Assembly (NCBI GenBank): GCA_964017045.1
Contig: OZ024810.1
Coordinates: 3,087,365-3,151,364 of the forward strand
Origin: Omphiscola glabra
Taxonomy: Eukaryota > Mollusca > Gastropoda > Lymnaeidae
Length of the DNA stretch: 64,000 nt
Reading direction: 5' to 3'
In this document: positions 10,544 through 23,471 of the stretch, piece by piece
Layout: each line of letters begins with the position of its first letter
How positions within the stretch are numbered: the first letter of the stretch is position 1
The notes under the pieces: generated by a model
What the model saw: the letters and a program-made list of their open reading frames with translations, nothing else
Told to the model about the DNA's origin: nothing
The model's database searches: none
Translations under genes and position numbers: made by a program

Positions 10544-13500
10544 TTAAGAAACTCCTTTGTTGCCAATATGAGCTAGCCCACCGCCAACAACTATCATGAT
10601 ACCACCAATGATACTCAGGATAAAAGAGTAGCCGATGTCCAGTTTTGACATGTAGTCCGCGTACACTTTAGCGCCCCAAACAATGACGGCTATCAGGATA
10701 CAAATAACTGAAATACAAAAAATTAAACTTTGATTATTCCTAAAGAAAACAATTAATGCTGAGGGCATAAATATTTTTAAAAAATATCTACAATAGATAA
10801 ATATATGGATAAATAGCCAAATTAAGATGTAGATGAATAAGAGATGGCTTGATTAAGTAATGGCTATATCAATGGATGGATGCATATAATACTAGAGAGC
10901 TGATTGGATGGATAGATGGATAATGCCTTTTTTTTTGACGTACTAAAATAAAAGAGGGGTGACATCGTGTGCAATTTATATCATTTTTTTCGGCAGAATT
11001 TAAACTGTACAATTATCCTTACTTACTTACTCATTGCATAACGTTTTTTTTTTTCGTTAACTCTTGTTCTCTATCTTTACTTTTGAATGTCTAGGGTAAC
11101 ACAAGCACGTTGTACAATTAACATACGGGTAGGGGTGCATACTTTCATAATAGCTCATATCTACGCTAGCGAAATACTTTAGATGTCTTGTGTTTCAATT
11201 GTTGTAATTGTTGAATGTTGTCTTGGCGATCAAGATCACGACGGGGGCAGCAGCGAATGATCCACTAGGAATAGTATTATAGATAGATTGTTTTAAAAGT
11301 TTTATTTCTTATGACACAAAACAGCAACAGCAGAAGATAGTATACTCATAAAAAATTGACATTGGGGAGCTAGGTGAATGATGACTGAGCTTGGCGAATG
11401 AAAAACGAGATAAGACAATAACTGAGCTAGGCCAATCATAACCGATCTATTAGGTGAATGATAATTGAGTTTCCAAATAGAGCGTGGAGTAAACAAATCT
11501 TAGTCTACTTTGTAAATAAATGTTTGCCGTTGGCACTATAGCAAGACAAGAGGTAAGCACCAGTCCGAAGACCGTTAGAACAGTGCAGAACATTGAGATG
11601 ATGAGTGAGCTGATCTGAAGCCATGATGTTGATCCTCGCAGTCACAAAGTGCCCACAGCTAATTGAAACTGGCAAAGCACGAAGAACGATGCCCTATATT
11701 TCAAGGCTAATCTGCAACTTGAAGCACAGACTCATAAGAGGCTAAGTTATAGAAGAAAACTGTAAAATTAATCGCCTCAAGGAAGACATCAGTTACTTGA
11801 TAGTAGAATTGTAGGAAGCATCTGTTTAACAAACCAAACACTTACTCTGGCAAAACCTTGCTAATTCTCAAAATGATTGTGTTTACTCTGAAGCATACAA
11901 AAAAAAACAACAACAAAGGACGAGACTATATGCAAATGTGACCATTTCAATCCTGCATTAATGGTTTAGGTCGGATGGCAAACACACGTCACGTGTCAGT
12001 GGAACCTGGAGCGGAACTGAGCAGTGATTATCATTAATCGTATAACGTCCTGGGATAAGAATTGTTTCCGTATATTCGAGCTAGATGTAATCGTCACAAC
12101 TGTACGTTGCAGCAGGACGGAGCTCCTTCACACAAGGCAAGGAATACGATACAATTTCTTCATCAGGAGATGCAACTTTCTTTGATCCAGATAAATAGCC
12201 CACAAATAGCCTCGGACCTAAACCCTGTAGATTGTACTATTTAGGGCGCATTCCAGCATACATTCTACTGAAATTGGTCATTGTGCAAGAGAAGCATAAA
12301 AAATATAAGCGGGGTAATATATATAAGCGGGGTAAAATATATAAGCGGGGTAAAATATATAAGCGGGGTAAAATATATAAGCGGGGTAAAATATATAAGC
12401 GGCGTAAAATATATAAGCAGGGCTTTTGGCGAGCGGAGCTTTGGCGAGTGGCGCAGCCAATTAGAAAACGTTCTTGAGAACCAAGGAGGACACATGAAAT
12501 TTGATTTTCATTATAATAAATTAACATTTTGAAAATTATTATTTTTTATTTATAAGTTTAAATTTCCAAACACACATAAAAAATGTTAGAACAGTACAAG
12601 ACGGCCCCATATTGTGCGCGCCAACCTAAACATATGTATATATATATATCTATATCTTTAAAGCATGTGTGCTTGAGCCTTCCTTTTGAATTTATCCCAA
12701 CCATCTCTTGACCATTAAGTTTGTTCTGGCTGTTGACGCCTGCAATTACAACAGTTGGTCAGTCTGAACGGTCCTCAGAGATGTGCTCACATTGCACTAT
12801 GTTTATGTTGATTGCCTTCATGTTTTCCTTACACACGTATTTTAAGAGCAGTCGCTCCCGTCGAATTCTTCTTGTCTTGTATGCTAGTTCTTGGTACATC
12901 ATAGACCTTTGGATTTTCGCCTGTGTCTAATTACTTGACATAACCTTTCCAGCCGAAGCCGGCACCTCGTGCCAAAAGCGCATTGAATATGCAACAAATT
13001 TCGCCATTTTCCAAAAACCTCTGTATTCTGTCCTGCTATCTTCCCATTAACAATGAATAGGATTGGCTTATATTTATCAAAGTGGACTCACGTAAACATC
13101 AATATAAAACAATAGACTTACCTGCTGCCACACAGCCAGCCAATGAAATCACAGGAAACATGGCATTCTTGGGTTTCCCCATCATAGGCAATAGAACAGA
13201 AATGGCGGCCATGGCTAGACCAACAAAACTGGCCAACATTCCTAAAATAGCAAAGGCTTCACAGGCCTTGATGCTGCTTGCCAATTCATCAGCTATACGA
13301 TAAATATAATGTTCAACGTTTAATCATTAATAATTGTTTAAGTTATTGATATATTTTTTAACATTAATGTTACATGTATATTAAGGCGTAACGCCAAATG
13401 TATTAAAATAATTTAAAAAACAACTAACACCTATCATCAAGTTTGGTTCCCCAGATTGTTTCATCTGATTCCGATGATAAAAATGTTTAGTTTTATTGAA

Positions 13501-13833
13501 TCACAGTTTTTAATAAGCACTTCCTCTATTTAAAAAACAGCAACAAACAAACAACATATAGTATTGCTCCATAAAAGCTAGATACTATCTATAATAGAGT
13601 GAAGTCCCGTTTGATTCTTACTTACCGATTTTTTCAAATGTGTATTCGTCACACCTGTCTATTCCAAGGTCACTCAGACAATATTTCCAAAGACCGTATG
13701 TTTCAGATACGCCATTTACATGAATAGCTGACCACTCCGGTGTGGCTAAACCAATCAAGTGTAGAAGAACACCAACTCCGATGATGCACACAGCTACAAG
13801 AGCAAGAACGTTAACTCCTCCAGGAAGGGCCAT
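10544..13833 (-). CDS. Claudin-like four-helix membrane protein, copy B (complete, 180 aa)
   Basis: Three coding exons: 13626-13833, 13122-13292 and 10544-10707. Donors are ATCG|GTAAG and GCAG|GTAAG; acceptors are TATAG|CT and TTTCAG|TT. All junctions are phase 1, and the total is 543 nt. The start is the ATG of MALPGGVNVL, conserved in copies C and E. The product has four predicted helices (about 8-29, 82-105, 114-138 and the glycine-rich last one). Its first extracellular loop carries the claudin signature: W34, GLW ending at W49, C52 and C61. The family forms tight or septate junctions or acts as channel subunits or adhesion proteins; which applies here is unknown. Intron 2 (2.4 kb) holds a Tc1/mariner relic and an 18-bp array. 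A hAT element lies 60 bp upstream of the ATG. Confidence 0.85.
11960..12290 (+). pseudogene. Tc1/mariner-type transposase fragment
   Basis: The plus-strand translation contains VEPGAELSSDYH, then LFPYIRARC, LQQDGAPSHKARNT and NSPQIASDLNPVD. QQDGAPSHKA and DLNPVD are the catalytic-domain landmarks of Tc1/mariner transposases (second aspartate, then the C-terminal SPDLNPVD region). In-frame stops and the missing N-terminus show that it is dead. It lies antisense inside intron 2 of claudin-like copy B. Confidence 0.75.
12302..12422. repeat. 18-bp minisatellite
   Basis: Nearly seven copies of ATAAGCGGGGTAAAATAT within intron 2 of copy B. Open in all six frames because the unit is stop-free and a multiple of 3. 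Confidence 0.95.
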
Positions 13834-15934
13834 CTTTTCTTTTCTCAGTTACCTTGGAATAATTCATGAAATCATTATAACTGTAAGTAAATCCTCCTAC
13901 ACAGGGTTTCTTTCAGGCATACATCCGGGGGGCACTGCCCCCCGGAGCAAGTCAAGTGCCCCCCGGGGGAAAATGTGTAGGAAAAAATAATTTTAAAAAA
14001 TACACTAAATTTAATTTTTATAACATTTGTAAAAGTTATTGAAATGTGTGCCTTTCATCGATTACAATTATTGGAACAAATAAAATATTGCTTTGTTCGA
14101 TATATATTGATGATCCATATCGTTCAGGTTAATCTTGTTACAGGCTCGCAGAAATCGAGTGTTGTTTTGAAAATTGGCCACTCCTGATCATAAGCTAAAA
14201 TCTAACTTTTTCTTATTTGCAGATATCGGTATCTTTTATTTAATTACATTTTGCAGCTGCACAAGTTGAAAGACTTTTTAATAACCCTGTATTTAAACTA
14301 CCTTTACATCGATATAAATGTCTATGAATTGAATATAGTTCTTACTAAGTAATAAACATGTGCAATCTGTTTTCAAATTATATTGTATAATAGCATCATG
14401 CTTTAAAAAATAATTTTTAGCCGACATTTTAATGTAGTAGATTCCATAGATGTATACTGACTTAGATCAAATGAAAATTAATAAAACAAAAAAATAACAA
14501 TAATAATAATTTTAAAACAAAAAATTTGGAATTTACCGGTTACATACACATAGTGGACATTTCATGAATAATTATTTAATCGAGTGCGTTTCTAATTTTT
14601 TAACACAGTTTTGGGAACAGAGTAAAATGATTTTTTTTTAAAAAATAGTCTTTATTTATTAAATCCCCAATGACTTTTCTCTATTAATATAATAATAATA
14701 AACAATCTTCCCCAGCTGTTTGAACTATTTAAAAAAAATATTTTAATATGATAATCCAGTAGAAAGAATATAATATATATTTAAACAACAAACAAAAAAA
14801 ATTCGAGTATTTCGATTATCTTAAAAATGCCATTTTTGGTAGTAGTTAAAAAAAATTAGATGGAATTGGTAAAAAAATTGTTTTCAAGTATAATATCGAA
14901 GAGGCAAGTTGTAATGATCTGAAGCAAATTATAGTAGTCTAAAAATCTTAATTAACATTTCAATCAACTGAATATTGAGAATTTAAACTTTAATTTTATA
15001 CGAACAAAAATCACACATTAATAAATATATGATGTCTTTTGTAAACAGTTCTTGACTTCTGAACAATTATGTCGGTTACATATGATTTATAAATAAATAC
15101 CAATTTTGAAAACCCATAAAGATATAGTCTATAGCCTTTTGTACAGAAAAGCTTTTTTTTCTTTTTGACTTTGGTGAAACTTGGAAATATTTAGAAATAA
15201 ACGTATGTTGTTGGCTTTTCTTTTTCGTTCAAAATATAAAACTATTTTAGCATTTCTTTTTTTTTGGGATGGATCCCTATTTTGGAAGGAATTATTTTTT
15301 TTTTAATTTTAAAAATATTTTGTAGTAAATTCATTATTTTTATGTAGTTGACCCCAAAAATATTTTAAAATAATAACTTAAAAAATACATTACTTTTCAA
15401 TTTAAAAAAAATGTTTGCACTTAGTCAAGCAGAGACGTCGCTTGACTTTTTATGGCACCCTGCTACTTTTCGGTTTTGTCCTTCCTTACCTAGTAGTACA
15501 AGTTGATAAGTTAATGTAATTACAGCCCAACTTTAAGCCCCTAAAATATACGAGGCCCCATGCAGCTATACGTGTTTCAGACCTCACACGATGGCTCTTA
15601 GGTCAAATGACACATAAAATATTAACTAGCATCTCTCCCGTTGCTCTACAGTTAAGTGTATAATGATGCGAAACTAAATTTAAATACGGTATGTAAAAAA
15701 ATGCATTCTTGCATTTTGAATTTATCAATAAATTTCCGGGGCCTATAAAGTTTTAAGGGGCGAGTATAAGCTAAGGAGTATCTCTCTATAAAAAACATAC
15801 CCTAAGGGCTCCCAACTGGACTGACTTTATTTAATATTGTGCTAGTGGAAGAGTTAGTGATGTCCTGTTATTATCGTTTTTTTCTAGCGCTTCCCACCCA
15901 AATGTCTGAAATGTTTACATCAGTGGCGCTTCAT

Positions 15935-17065
15935 CCCATTTAGGGCCCTGGCCTGCTCGAAAACATTCTTCCATTGGGATCGATCCATCGCTTTACACCT
16001 CCATGTGCGAACCTCAACCTTTGTAAGCCTTTCTCTTATCGTCAATCCATCTCAGTCTTGTTCGACCTGTGAGCAGTCTGACCCTAGGTTTCTGCCTGTA
16101 GATCGTTTTGTTGCTCCAGAATCCGGCATCCTTTCAATGTGTCCTGCCCAGGGCAGTCTGCCTTTTTTATATTGTTGTGACTATGGATGGGTATTTGTAC
16201 AATTGATATAGCTCTTGGTTTGTACGGATTCCCAAAACAAAATTGTCTATCATCGTGTCACATATTTAGCAGGTTCTCTGCTTTTCTGGTAGGAACCAAG
16301 TCTCACTTGCGTAAGTTACTACTGGTCTTGTGATAATGGTGTATACTGCCTTCTTTGTTCCCTTAGCGAGGTTTTTGCTTTGAAGTAGCTTTTGTAAATT
16401 GAAATAAGAAGTGTTGCATGCTGTTATTCTTTCTTGCACCTCCGATTGTATTTCCTCTTGTTTATTTATAGTCTCCCCTAGATATTTGAAAGCTACCCTC
16501 TCAAAGGCGTAGATGTTCATATTGATGAAGTCATCAGTGCGTATTTCCTGACATTATCATATTTAATACCTTCGCTTTATTTACATCAAGGCAAGCTTTG
16601 ACCGTCACATCTTCAAGTTCCCTGAAAGTTTTAATTATATCATCAATGCTGTTTCTACTAAGTAGCGCTATATCGTCTGTGTAGGCCAGGTATTGCAGTG
16701 GCTGCCTTTATAAAGTTCCTTATGGTTGTTCTGTATCACCTCTCAGATGCTCACACGTATGTTTCTAATGCTTTTTTCTAAAGTGATGTTGAAAAGGATA
16801 CACGGATTTCCTTGTCTGAGGCCCAGATTGAATGGGAACTCCCTCAAGTACTCTCTCTGTACTTTGATTCTACTTTTGTAGTTATCCATCGTCATATGTA
16901 TGAGTCGGGTAAGTTTGTTAAGGACTCCAAGTTACAGCACAGCATCGTTCATGTATTTCCTGTCTATGCTATCATAACCTGATTTGTAGTCCACATATAG
17001 TTTGTGTATGTTGATGTATTCTTAGCATTTTTTTTACGAGACATCTTACAGTAAATATATGAACG
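15935..17065 (-). pseudogene. Non-LTR retrotransposon reverse transcriptase remnant
   Basis: Minus-strand translation in shifting frames gives, in order, LYVDYKSGYDSIDR (palm aspartate region), FNLGLRQGNP, LAYTDDIALLSRN (the YxDD catalytic motif), FKYLGETINKQEE, ITRPVVTYASETW, and a C-terminal LPWAGHIERM, the usual order in LINE polymerases. Frameshifts and stops between blocks show that it is dead. No endonuclease domain was seen upstream. It is nested inside the hAT element. Confidence 0.8.
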
Positions 17066-17668
17066 TTTGAAATGCCCCTTCACACATTGTCTTAAAGATA
17101 CATTGAAAACAGTGCATGATAACCCTCACTAGGTAACTCTTGTCACAATGAAATATCCGCATCAACACCAGGCACAGAAACATTGCAAATCCCATCTACA
17201 TTCATAGGAGCCATAATGATCAATAAATTGATCGTGGGCCTTAATATACAGAAAAAGAAGAAGACAAATTTGCACCACAATGCATCAATGCATTTTGAAT
17301 TTATTATTTTTAAATTAAGGTGACCCCTGCCCTCACTTTTGCTCAAACTCTTCGGATTCCTCAATTTCTGCTACCCCCCTTTCCTTGACGTCGATCAATG
17401 TGACTACCGGGTTGAATCTATTCTTGTGTCAAATGATTTTCTTCGGCGCACCACAACCAGAATGAATTTAGTTTATATATGGCACTGAGCGCCATAATGC
17501 CTCCCCTGACACTTGAAAAATTATGTTCCCCGATCAAAACATTCGAATCATGTATACTCCAAAATGCACCTCTTGATTGTTAAATAATCACACATTTTCT
17601 GCTGCCCTACTTCCCGATAAAAATTACTTGCCATGACAGCCACATTTGGTGCTGATATATACACTGCC

Positions 17669-17994
17669 CAGCGGCGTGCCTAGTGTTAGCGCCACCCTAG
17701 GTGGGTTAACTTTTTTGCCACGCTACCTTTCTCGATAGAAACTCTGCAGATGTCCGAAAATCCCGCCGCTTATCTAAAGAAAAAATGACACCTGGGAAGA
17801 CGAAATGTTCGCCCCCCCCACTTCTACGTCACTGACGTGAGTCTTTGATGACAGGGGACAAGATTCATCCCCCCCCCCGCTTAACTCTGAAACCTATTAT
17901 TTTCATCCATTAACACTATAGCCCATTAGATGCCCCCGCTAGTCTGGCGCCCGGGGACATATGTCCCATCTGCCACCCCTTAGATACGCCTCTG
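17669..17994. mobile_element. Possible nested hAT-like MITE
   Basis: The left end CAGCGGCGTGCCTAG and right end CTTAGATACGCCTCTG resemble each other in inverted orientation and resemble the CAGTGGCGTA termini of the MITE at 26034. The interior has C-runs and is non-coding. I could not find a clean target duplication, so boundaries and identity are tentative. Confidence 0.4.
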
Positions 17995-18239
17995 GCCACT
18001 GAAAAACTGGCAGTGCCCCCCCGAACATCAAAAGTGCCCCCTCGGGGGAAAATTTCTGAAAGAAACACTGCTCCTACAGACTACTAAACAATGAAATTTT
18101 CATCAACAGATTCCACAAACTGGTGTAAATACTTTATATTTAAATGAGAATAATTAAGAGGCGTATTTTTACCATTAATGCATTGTAATACATTTAGATA
18201 CCATTTACGCGGCGATATAGCTTAATAACATTCTAACTC

Positions 18240-18650
18240 TAATTATCTTGCAGCTTGCAGCTGATGTAATTTCTCATTACAATTTAGATACAGTTTCGAA
18301 AGTAGAACTTTCTAATTAAAGTCTGAAGAATGCTGTAAAACAAGGCCTCCATTCAAGTGTCATATGTTTCCCCCTTCGTTGTCATGGTGATGTTTGTTGT
18401 TATACCACGCAATCATCGGAGGCCAAAAATGAGCATCTCGTGACTCAATAAAATTAGATGACATCCGACCTCTGAAATCTAACCTCTAACCTCTAATGCG
18501 GAATTCTCTCTGAAAAATCTGAAGATTTAGTTCAGTACTGGGCTGACTTTGACATCTAGTTATAAGTATTTCAACTCTTTCAACCACTGCAATAATCATT
18601 TAAGGCGTTAATCTCCTGAACACATTTATCATCACCATTATTTGAGTCAG
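18240..18650 (-). promoter_or_regulatory. Conserved upstream region of claudin-like copy B
   Basis: This non-coding block is clearly similar to 42655-43014 upstream of copy C: shared ATTATCTTGCA, TTTCTCATTA, TTTAGATA, CCTCCATTC, CTTCGTTG, TTAGATGAC and GTATTTCAACTC in the same order. It includes GTTGTCATGGTGAT (18378-18391), an RFX X-box-like palindrome. In copy C the block starts about 220 bp from the ATG; here the hAT element has pushed it 4.4 kb away. Confidence 0.5.
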
Positions 18651-18707
18651 TTTTAGTTTCTATTATGTTCAATCTGCACTAAATGCTGCCAATGTCTCAG
18701 CTGATGA

Positions 18708-21391
18708 TTCTTGTCACGTTGTATTTGCTTGCCAGTTCACATTAAGTGAGGTTCTGAGTTTGTCTTGTCACATTGTATTTGCTTGCCAGTTCACATTAAG
18801 TGAGGTTCTGAGTTTGTCTTGTCACATTGTATTTGCTTGCCAGTTCACATTAAGTGAGGTTCTGAGTTTGTCTTGTCACGTTGTATTTGCTTGCCAGTTC
18901 ACATTAAGTGAGGTTCTGAGTTTGTCTTCTCACATTGTATTTGCTTGCCAGTTCACATTAAGTGAGGTTCTGAGTTTGTCTTCTCACATTGTATTTGCTT
19001 GCCAGTTCACATTAAGTGAGGTTCTGAGTTTGTCTTGTCACATTGTATTTGCTTGCCAGTTCACATTAAGTGAGGTTCTGAGTTTGTCTTGTCACATTGT
19101 ATTTGCTTGCCAGTTCACATTAAGTGAGGTTCTGAGTTTGTCTTGTCACATTGTATTTACTTGCCAGTTCACATTAAGTGAGGTTCTGACTTTGTCTTGT
19201 CACGTTGTATTTGCTTGCCAGTTCACATTAAGTGATGTTCTGAGTTTGTCTTGTCACATTGTATTTGCTTGCCAGTTCACATTAAGTGAGGTTCTGAGTT
19301 TGTCTTGTCACATTGTATTTGCTTGCCAGTTCACATTAAGTGAGGTTCTGAGTTTGTCTTGTCACATTGTATTTGCTTGCCAGTTCACATTAAGTGAGGT
19401 TCTGAGTTTGTCTTGTCACATTGTATTTGCTTGCCAGTTCACATTAAGTGAGGTTCTGAGTTTGTCTTGTCACATTGTATTTGCTTGCCAGTTCACATTA
19501 AGTGAGGTTCTGTGTTTGTCTTGTCACATTGTATTTACTTGCCAGTTCACATTAAGTGAGGTTCTGAGTTTGTCTTATCACAATGTATTTGCTTGCCAGT
19601 TCACATTAAGTGAGGTTCTGAGTTTGTCTTGTCACATTGTATTTGCTTGCCAGTTCACATTAAGTGAGGTTCTGAGTTTGTCTTGTCACATTGTATTTGC
19701 TTGCCAGTTCCCATTAAGTGAGGTTCTGAGTTTGTCTTGTCACATTGTATTTGCTTGCCAGTTCACATTAAGTGAGGTTCTGAGTTTGTCTTGTCACATT
19801 GTATTTGCTTGCCAGTTCACATTAAGTGAGGTTCTGAGTTTGTCTTGTCACATTGTATTTTCTTGCCAGTTCACATTAAGTGAGGTTCTGAGTTTGTCTT
19901 CTCACATTGTATTTGCTTGCCAGTTCACATTAAGTGAGGTTCTGAGTTTGTCTTGTCACATTGTATTTGCTTGCCAGTTCACATTAAGTGAGGTTCTGAG
20001 TTTGTCTTGTCACATTGTATTTGCTTGCCAGTTCACATTAAGTGAGGTTCTGAGTTTGTCTAATAACATTGTATTTGCTTGTCAGTTCACATTAAGTGAG
20101 GTTCTGAGTTTGTCTTGTCACATTGTATTTGCTTGCCAGTTCACATTAAGTGAGGTTCTGAGTTTGTCTTGTCACATTGTATTTGCTTGCCAGTTCACAT
20201 TAAGTGAGGTTCTGAGTTTGTCTTGTCACATTGTATTTGCTTGCCAGTTCACATTAAGTGAGGTTCTGAGTTTGTCTTGTCACGTTGTATTTGCTTGCCA
20301 GTTCACATTAAGTGAGGTTCTGAGTTTGTCTAATAACATTGTATTTGCTTGCCAGTTCACATTAAGTGAGGTTCTGAGTTTGTCTTGTCACATTGTATTT
20401 GCTTGCCAGTTCACATTAAGTGAGGTTCTGAGTTTGTCTTGTCACATTGTATTTGCTTGCCAGTTCACATTAAGTGAGGTTCTGAGTTTGTCTTGTCACA
20501 TTGTATTTGCTTGCCAGTTCACATTAAGTGAGGTTCTGAGTTTGTCTTGTCACATTGTATTTGCTTGCCAGTTGACATTAAGTGAGGTTCTGAGTTTGTC
20601 TTGTCACATTGTATTTGCTTGCCAGTTCACATTAAGTGAGGTTCTGAGTGTGTTATATCACAATGTTTTTGCTTGCCAGTTCACATTAAGAGAGGTTCTG
20701 AGTTTGTCTTGTCACATTGTATTTGCTTGCCAGTTTAAATTAAGTTAGGTTCTGAGTGTGTTATATCACAATGTTTTTGCTTGCCAGTTCACATTAAGTG
20801 AGGTTCTGAGTTTGTCTTGTCACATTGTATTTGCTTGCCAGTTCACATTAAGTGAGGTTCTGAGTTTGTCTTGTCACATTGTATTTGCTTGCCAGTTCAC
20901 ATTAAGTGAGGTTCTGAGTTTGTCTAATAACACTGTATTTGCTTGCCAGTTCACATTAAGTGAGTTTCTGAGTTTGTCTTGTCACATTGTATTTGCTTGC
21001 CAGTTCACATTAAGTGAGGTTCTGAGTTTGTCTTGTCACATTGTATTTGCTTGCCAGTTCACATTAAGTGAGGTTCTGAATTTGTCTTGTCACATTGTAT
21101 TTGCTTGCCAGTTCACATTAAGTGAGGTTCTGAGTTTGTCTAATAACACTGTATTTGCTTGCCAGTTCACATTAAGTGAGTTTCTGAGTTTGTCTTATCA
21201 CATTGTATTTGCTTGCCAGTTCACATTAAGTGAGGTTCTGAGTTTGTCTTGTCACATTGTATTTGCTTGCCAGTTCACATTAAGTGAGGTTCTGAGTTTG
21301 TTTTATCACAATGTATTTGCTTGCCAGTTCACATTAAGTGAGGTTCTGAGTTTGACTTATCACATTGTATTTGCTTGCCAGTTCACATTAA
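18708..21391. repeat. 54-bp minisatellite, about 50 copies
   Basis: The unit contains TCTTGTCACATTGTATTTGC, TTGCCAGTTCACATTAAGTG and AGGTTCTGAGTTTG. Unit variants (TCTAATAACA, TATATCACAATG) recur in blocks, indicating segmental duplication within the array. The 662- and 226-codon ORFs with an 18-residue period are artefacts of a stop-free unit that is a multiple of 3. The array is cut by a TTAA-flanked transposon and continues as about half a diverged unit at 22965-22998. Confidence 0.95.
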
Positions 21392-22964
21392 GGGTAGAAG
21401 ACCCCCATGGGACCCTAAAATTGAAGATCCTTAATTAAAATTAATTTCAACCACATAGATAGATTATATGGAGTTGATAATGAGTAACTGAGGTGAAATT
21501 AGAATTTTTATGCAAATTAAGATCCCAATATGGCCGCCCCGTTACTAAAAATAGCTCATTTTTTCAACACTCATAGCTCAGCAATAAATTGACATTTAGC
21601 CATGATTATTTTCACAAGTTTTCATAATTAGCATTTGGAGGGCTGGAAGTACATTTGTTGTATTGTAATGCACAGGTTTTTTTTGGTGAATTTTAAAAAA
21701 TTTAGTATTACGAGAATGCATGAAATTAGCTTTTTTTAAAATCTAGAAAGCAACTAAAGAAATATTTACCTTCAGTATACTGCATTTATTTTACTTCAGG
21801 CCCTTCATAATAGGGTTAGAAATATCCACAGCAAATTTCATGCAAATCCAACAAAAAATGTTATGAATATACTTTTTTAAAATTAGATGACAATGACGAA
21901 AATGAAGTTTCCGGGAAAATTGAAAAAACTTTAATTTCACTTAATTTCTTGTACTAAATAATGTCTAATGTCTTCCAGGAGTGTACATATTCCATTCCCT
22001 GGCTTCTGTGAGGTCTAAAATGCCTTTTCTGATGGCTCTCAGTCTTTTTCTTCTCTTCTGGGTTGTTTCATAGTCTTTAACGGTAGACGCATTTACTCGA
22101 ATCTTGTCCTTGGCTATGCAGCTTTTCACAGTGAAATATCAACTCTGGATCCCAAGGTGTTCAAATAATTTTAATATAGAAGAAGCTCCATCATTAAAAT
22201 ATGATACAGCACAATAGACCGCCTCTTCTACTGTTCCCTTTTCAACAAAATACTCTTTTGAACAACGATCCCATATTAACTTATTTAAGTATTCGTTGTT
22301 ATTTTGAGTCTTGCCGTGAAGACACTTACTGAGCAACTGCTCGTTGGCTAGATCCTGAAATACAGGCTCAAGGAATGTATAACTGCTTGAGGGAGGTCAT
22401 TTTTGTGCTTGTATTTTGCAGGATCGACCTTATATTTGCACCATGAGTTGCTTGGGCAAAATGTATGATTAGGAGACGTGTCTGAAGAACCGACATGATG
22501 TAGAACAGTTTTTACATCAGCCTTCATTTTAGTCAAATTTCCTGCATTCTGCCGAATGCTAAAGCCAAAATAATTTTGAAGTGTGTCAATCTTCATGTTG
22601 GTCAGTCTACCAATACCCCTTATACCCTTGCCATCATAAAGTTTTCTACCCTTATTTTCTGCTACTAGTCGTCTCAACCTGGTACCGCTCCGCTTCTGCA
22701 CGTGTCCAATTCACTCTAACTTTTTTATTTAAAATATTACAATGTTACTGTTTTAGATTCATGGTAACCAAGTGTAAATAAAGGTTGCTATGGAAAATTT
22801 ATTGAGGATTGGTTATATAAACATGCACAAAATTTAACTAACTTTTCAATTTTTTGTTAAATAACAAGTTCAATTAGTAGACAAATGCATGAACTTATAA
22901 ATATGCACTTAACTAAAATTGACAAATTTCATAATTTTATAACAATTTTGGGGGATCTTCTACC
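21392..22964. mobile_element. TTAA-flanked DNA transposon, 1,573 bp (Kolobok- or piggyBac-like)
   Basis: The termini are GGGTAGAAGACCCCC (left) and the reverse complement of GGTAGAAGATCCCCC (right). The element is bounded by TTAA at 21388-21391 and 22965-22968, and the 54-bp array sequence resumes on the right. TTAA target duplications are used by piggyBac and Kolobok elements. The internal transposase remnant resembles the metazoan proteins carrying KCLHGKTQN, which I recall as Mutator-like or Kolobok-like in databases; I am unsure of the superfamily name. Confidence 0.75.
21965..22701 (-). pseudogene. Degenerate DNA-transposon transposase
   Basis: The minus strand encodes SGTRLRRLVAENKGRK, then GRLTNMKIDTLQNYFG, CPSNSWCKYK and LPQAVIHSLSLYFR. 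A frame change near 22340 is followed by KCLHGKTQNNNEYLNKLIW and a FNDGASS segment, an in-frame stop after LGIQS at about 22139, and a basic C-terminal stretch ending near 21965. The block order is that of a widespread metazoan transposase family. The frameshift and stop make it inactive. Confidence 0.7.
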
Positions 22965-23471
22965 TTAATGTGAGGATCTGAGTTTCTTATTTCTTGTCTT
23001 TAAGATTTAAAGAAGAAATCGTTTTGTCAATGATTGAATTCCATGAGAGAGAAAAGGAGAGAGAGGGGGGAGAGGGAGAGAGAGAGGGGGGAAAGAGACA
23101 GCTATAGGTTATAATATATGTATTAAAAATATTTTTCAATTACAAAAGTAGTCCAGAAAATGTTAAAAGCCGCATGGGCGGGCCTTCAAATCCCGTTCAA
23201 GCCCTCTTCTTCAGTGTCCCCCCCCCTTACCTGCACCCCCGCAATGCCTTATCTGTCATGATTTCCCTTCTAAAAATTATTAATTATTTCCGACGTAAAC
23301 AAACCGATCTACGGGTTTTAGAAATACGTGAATATTAACCGAACCAAAAAAGAAAAACTTCCCTCATGCGATGGGAAATATTTTTTTATATAGATCCGGG
23401 TTGTAAAGTTAAATCCTTATAATCTGAAAACTTTAAACAAATATAAAGTAACTTAACAAATTATATTTTAT

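Larger units (their letters stand above)
13894..18078. mobile_element. hAT-type DNA transposon, 4,169 bp, with target duplications
   Basis: The element spans 13902-18070. Its termini are CAGGGTTTCTTTCAG (left) and the reverse complement of CAGTGTTTCTTTCAG (right), 14 of 15 identical, followed on each side by a G/C-rich subterminal block with GGGGGCACT motifs. It is bounded by perfect 8-bp direct repeats CTCCTACA at 13894-13901 and 18071-18078. An 8-bp duplication and CAG-G termini are hallmarks of the hAT superfamily. I see no hAT transposase, so it is non-autonomous or gutted. It carries a nested LINE remnant and a MITE-like segment. It separates the copy B start codon from its conserved upstream region. 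Confidence 0.85.

Noticed and set aside
13082..13303. 73-codon plus-strand ORF opposite copy B exon 2
   Set aside because: It is the antisense shadow of a real coding exon. The same applies to plus-strand ORFs opposite exons 1 of copies B, C and E.
16005..16211. Plus-strand cysteine-rich ORF inside the hAT element
   Set aside because: It is antisense to the C-terminal part of the LINE remnant, whose minus-strand reading has recognisable motifs.
18760..20748. 662-codon ORF with 18-residue period as a repeat protein gene
   Set aside because: The unit is 54 bp and stop-free, so the frame stays open without selection. The ORF starts inside the array, unit variants change residues freely, and there is no leader or splice context.
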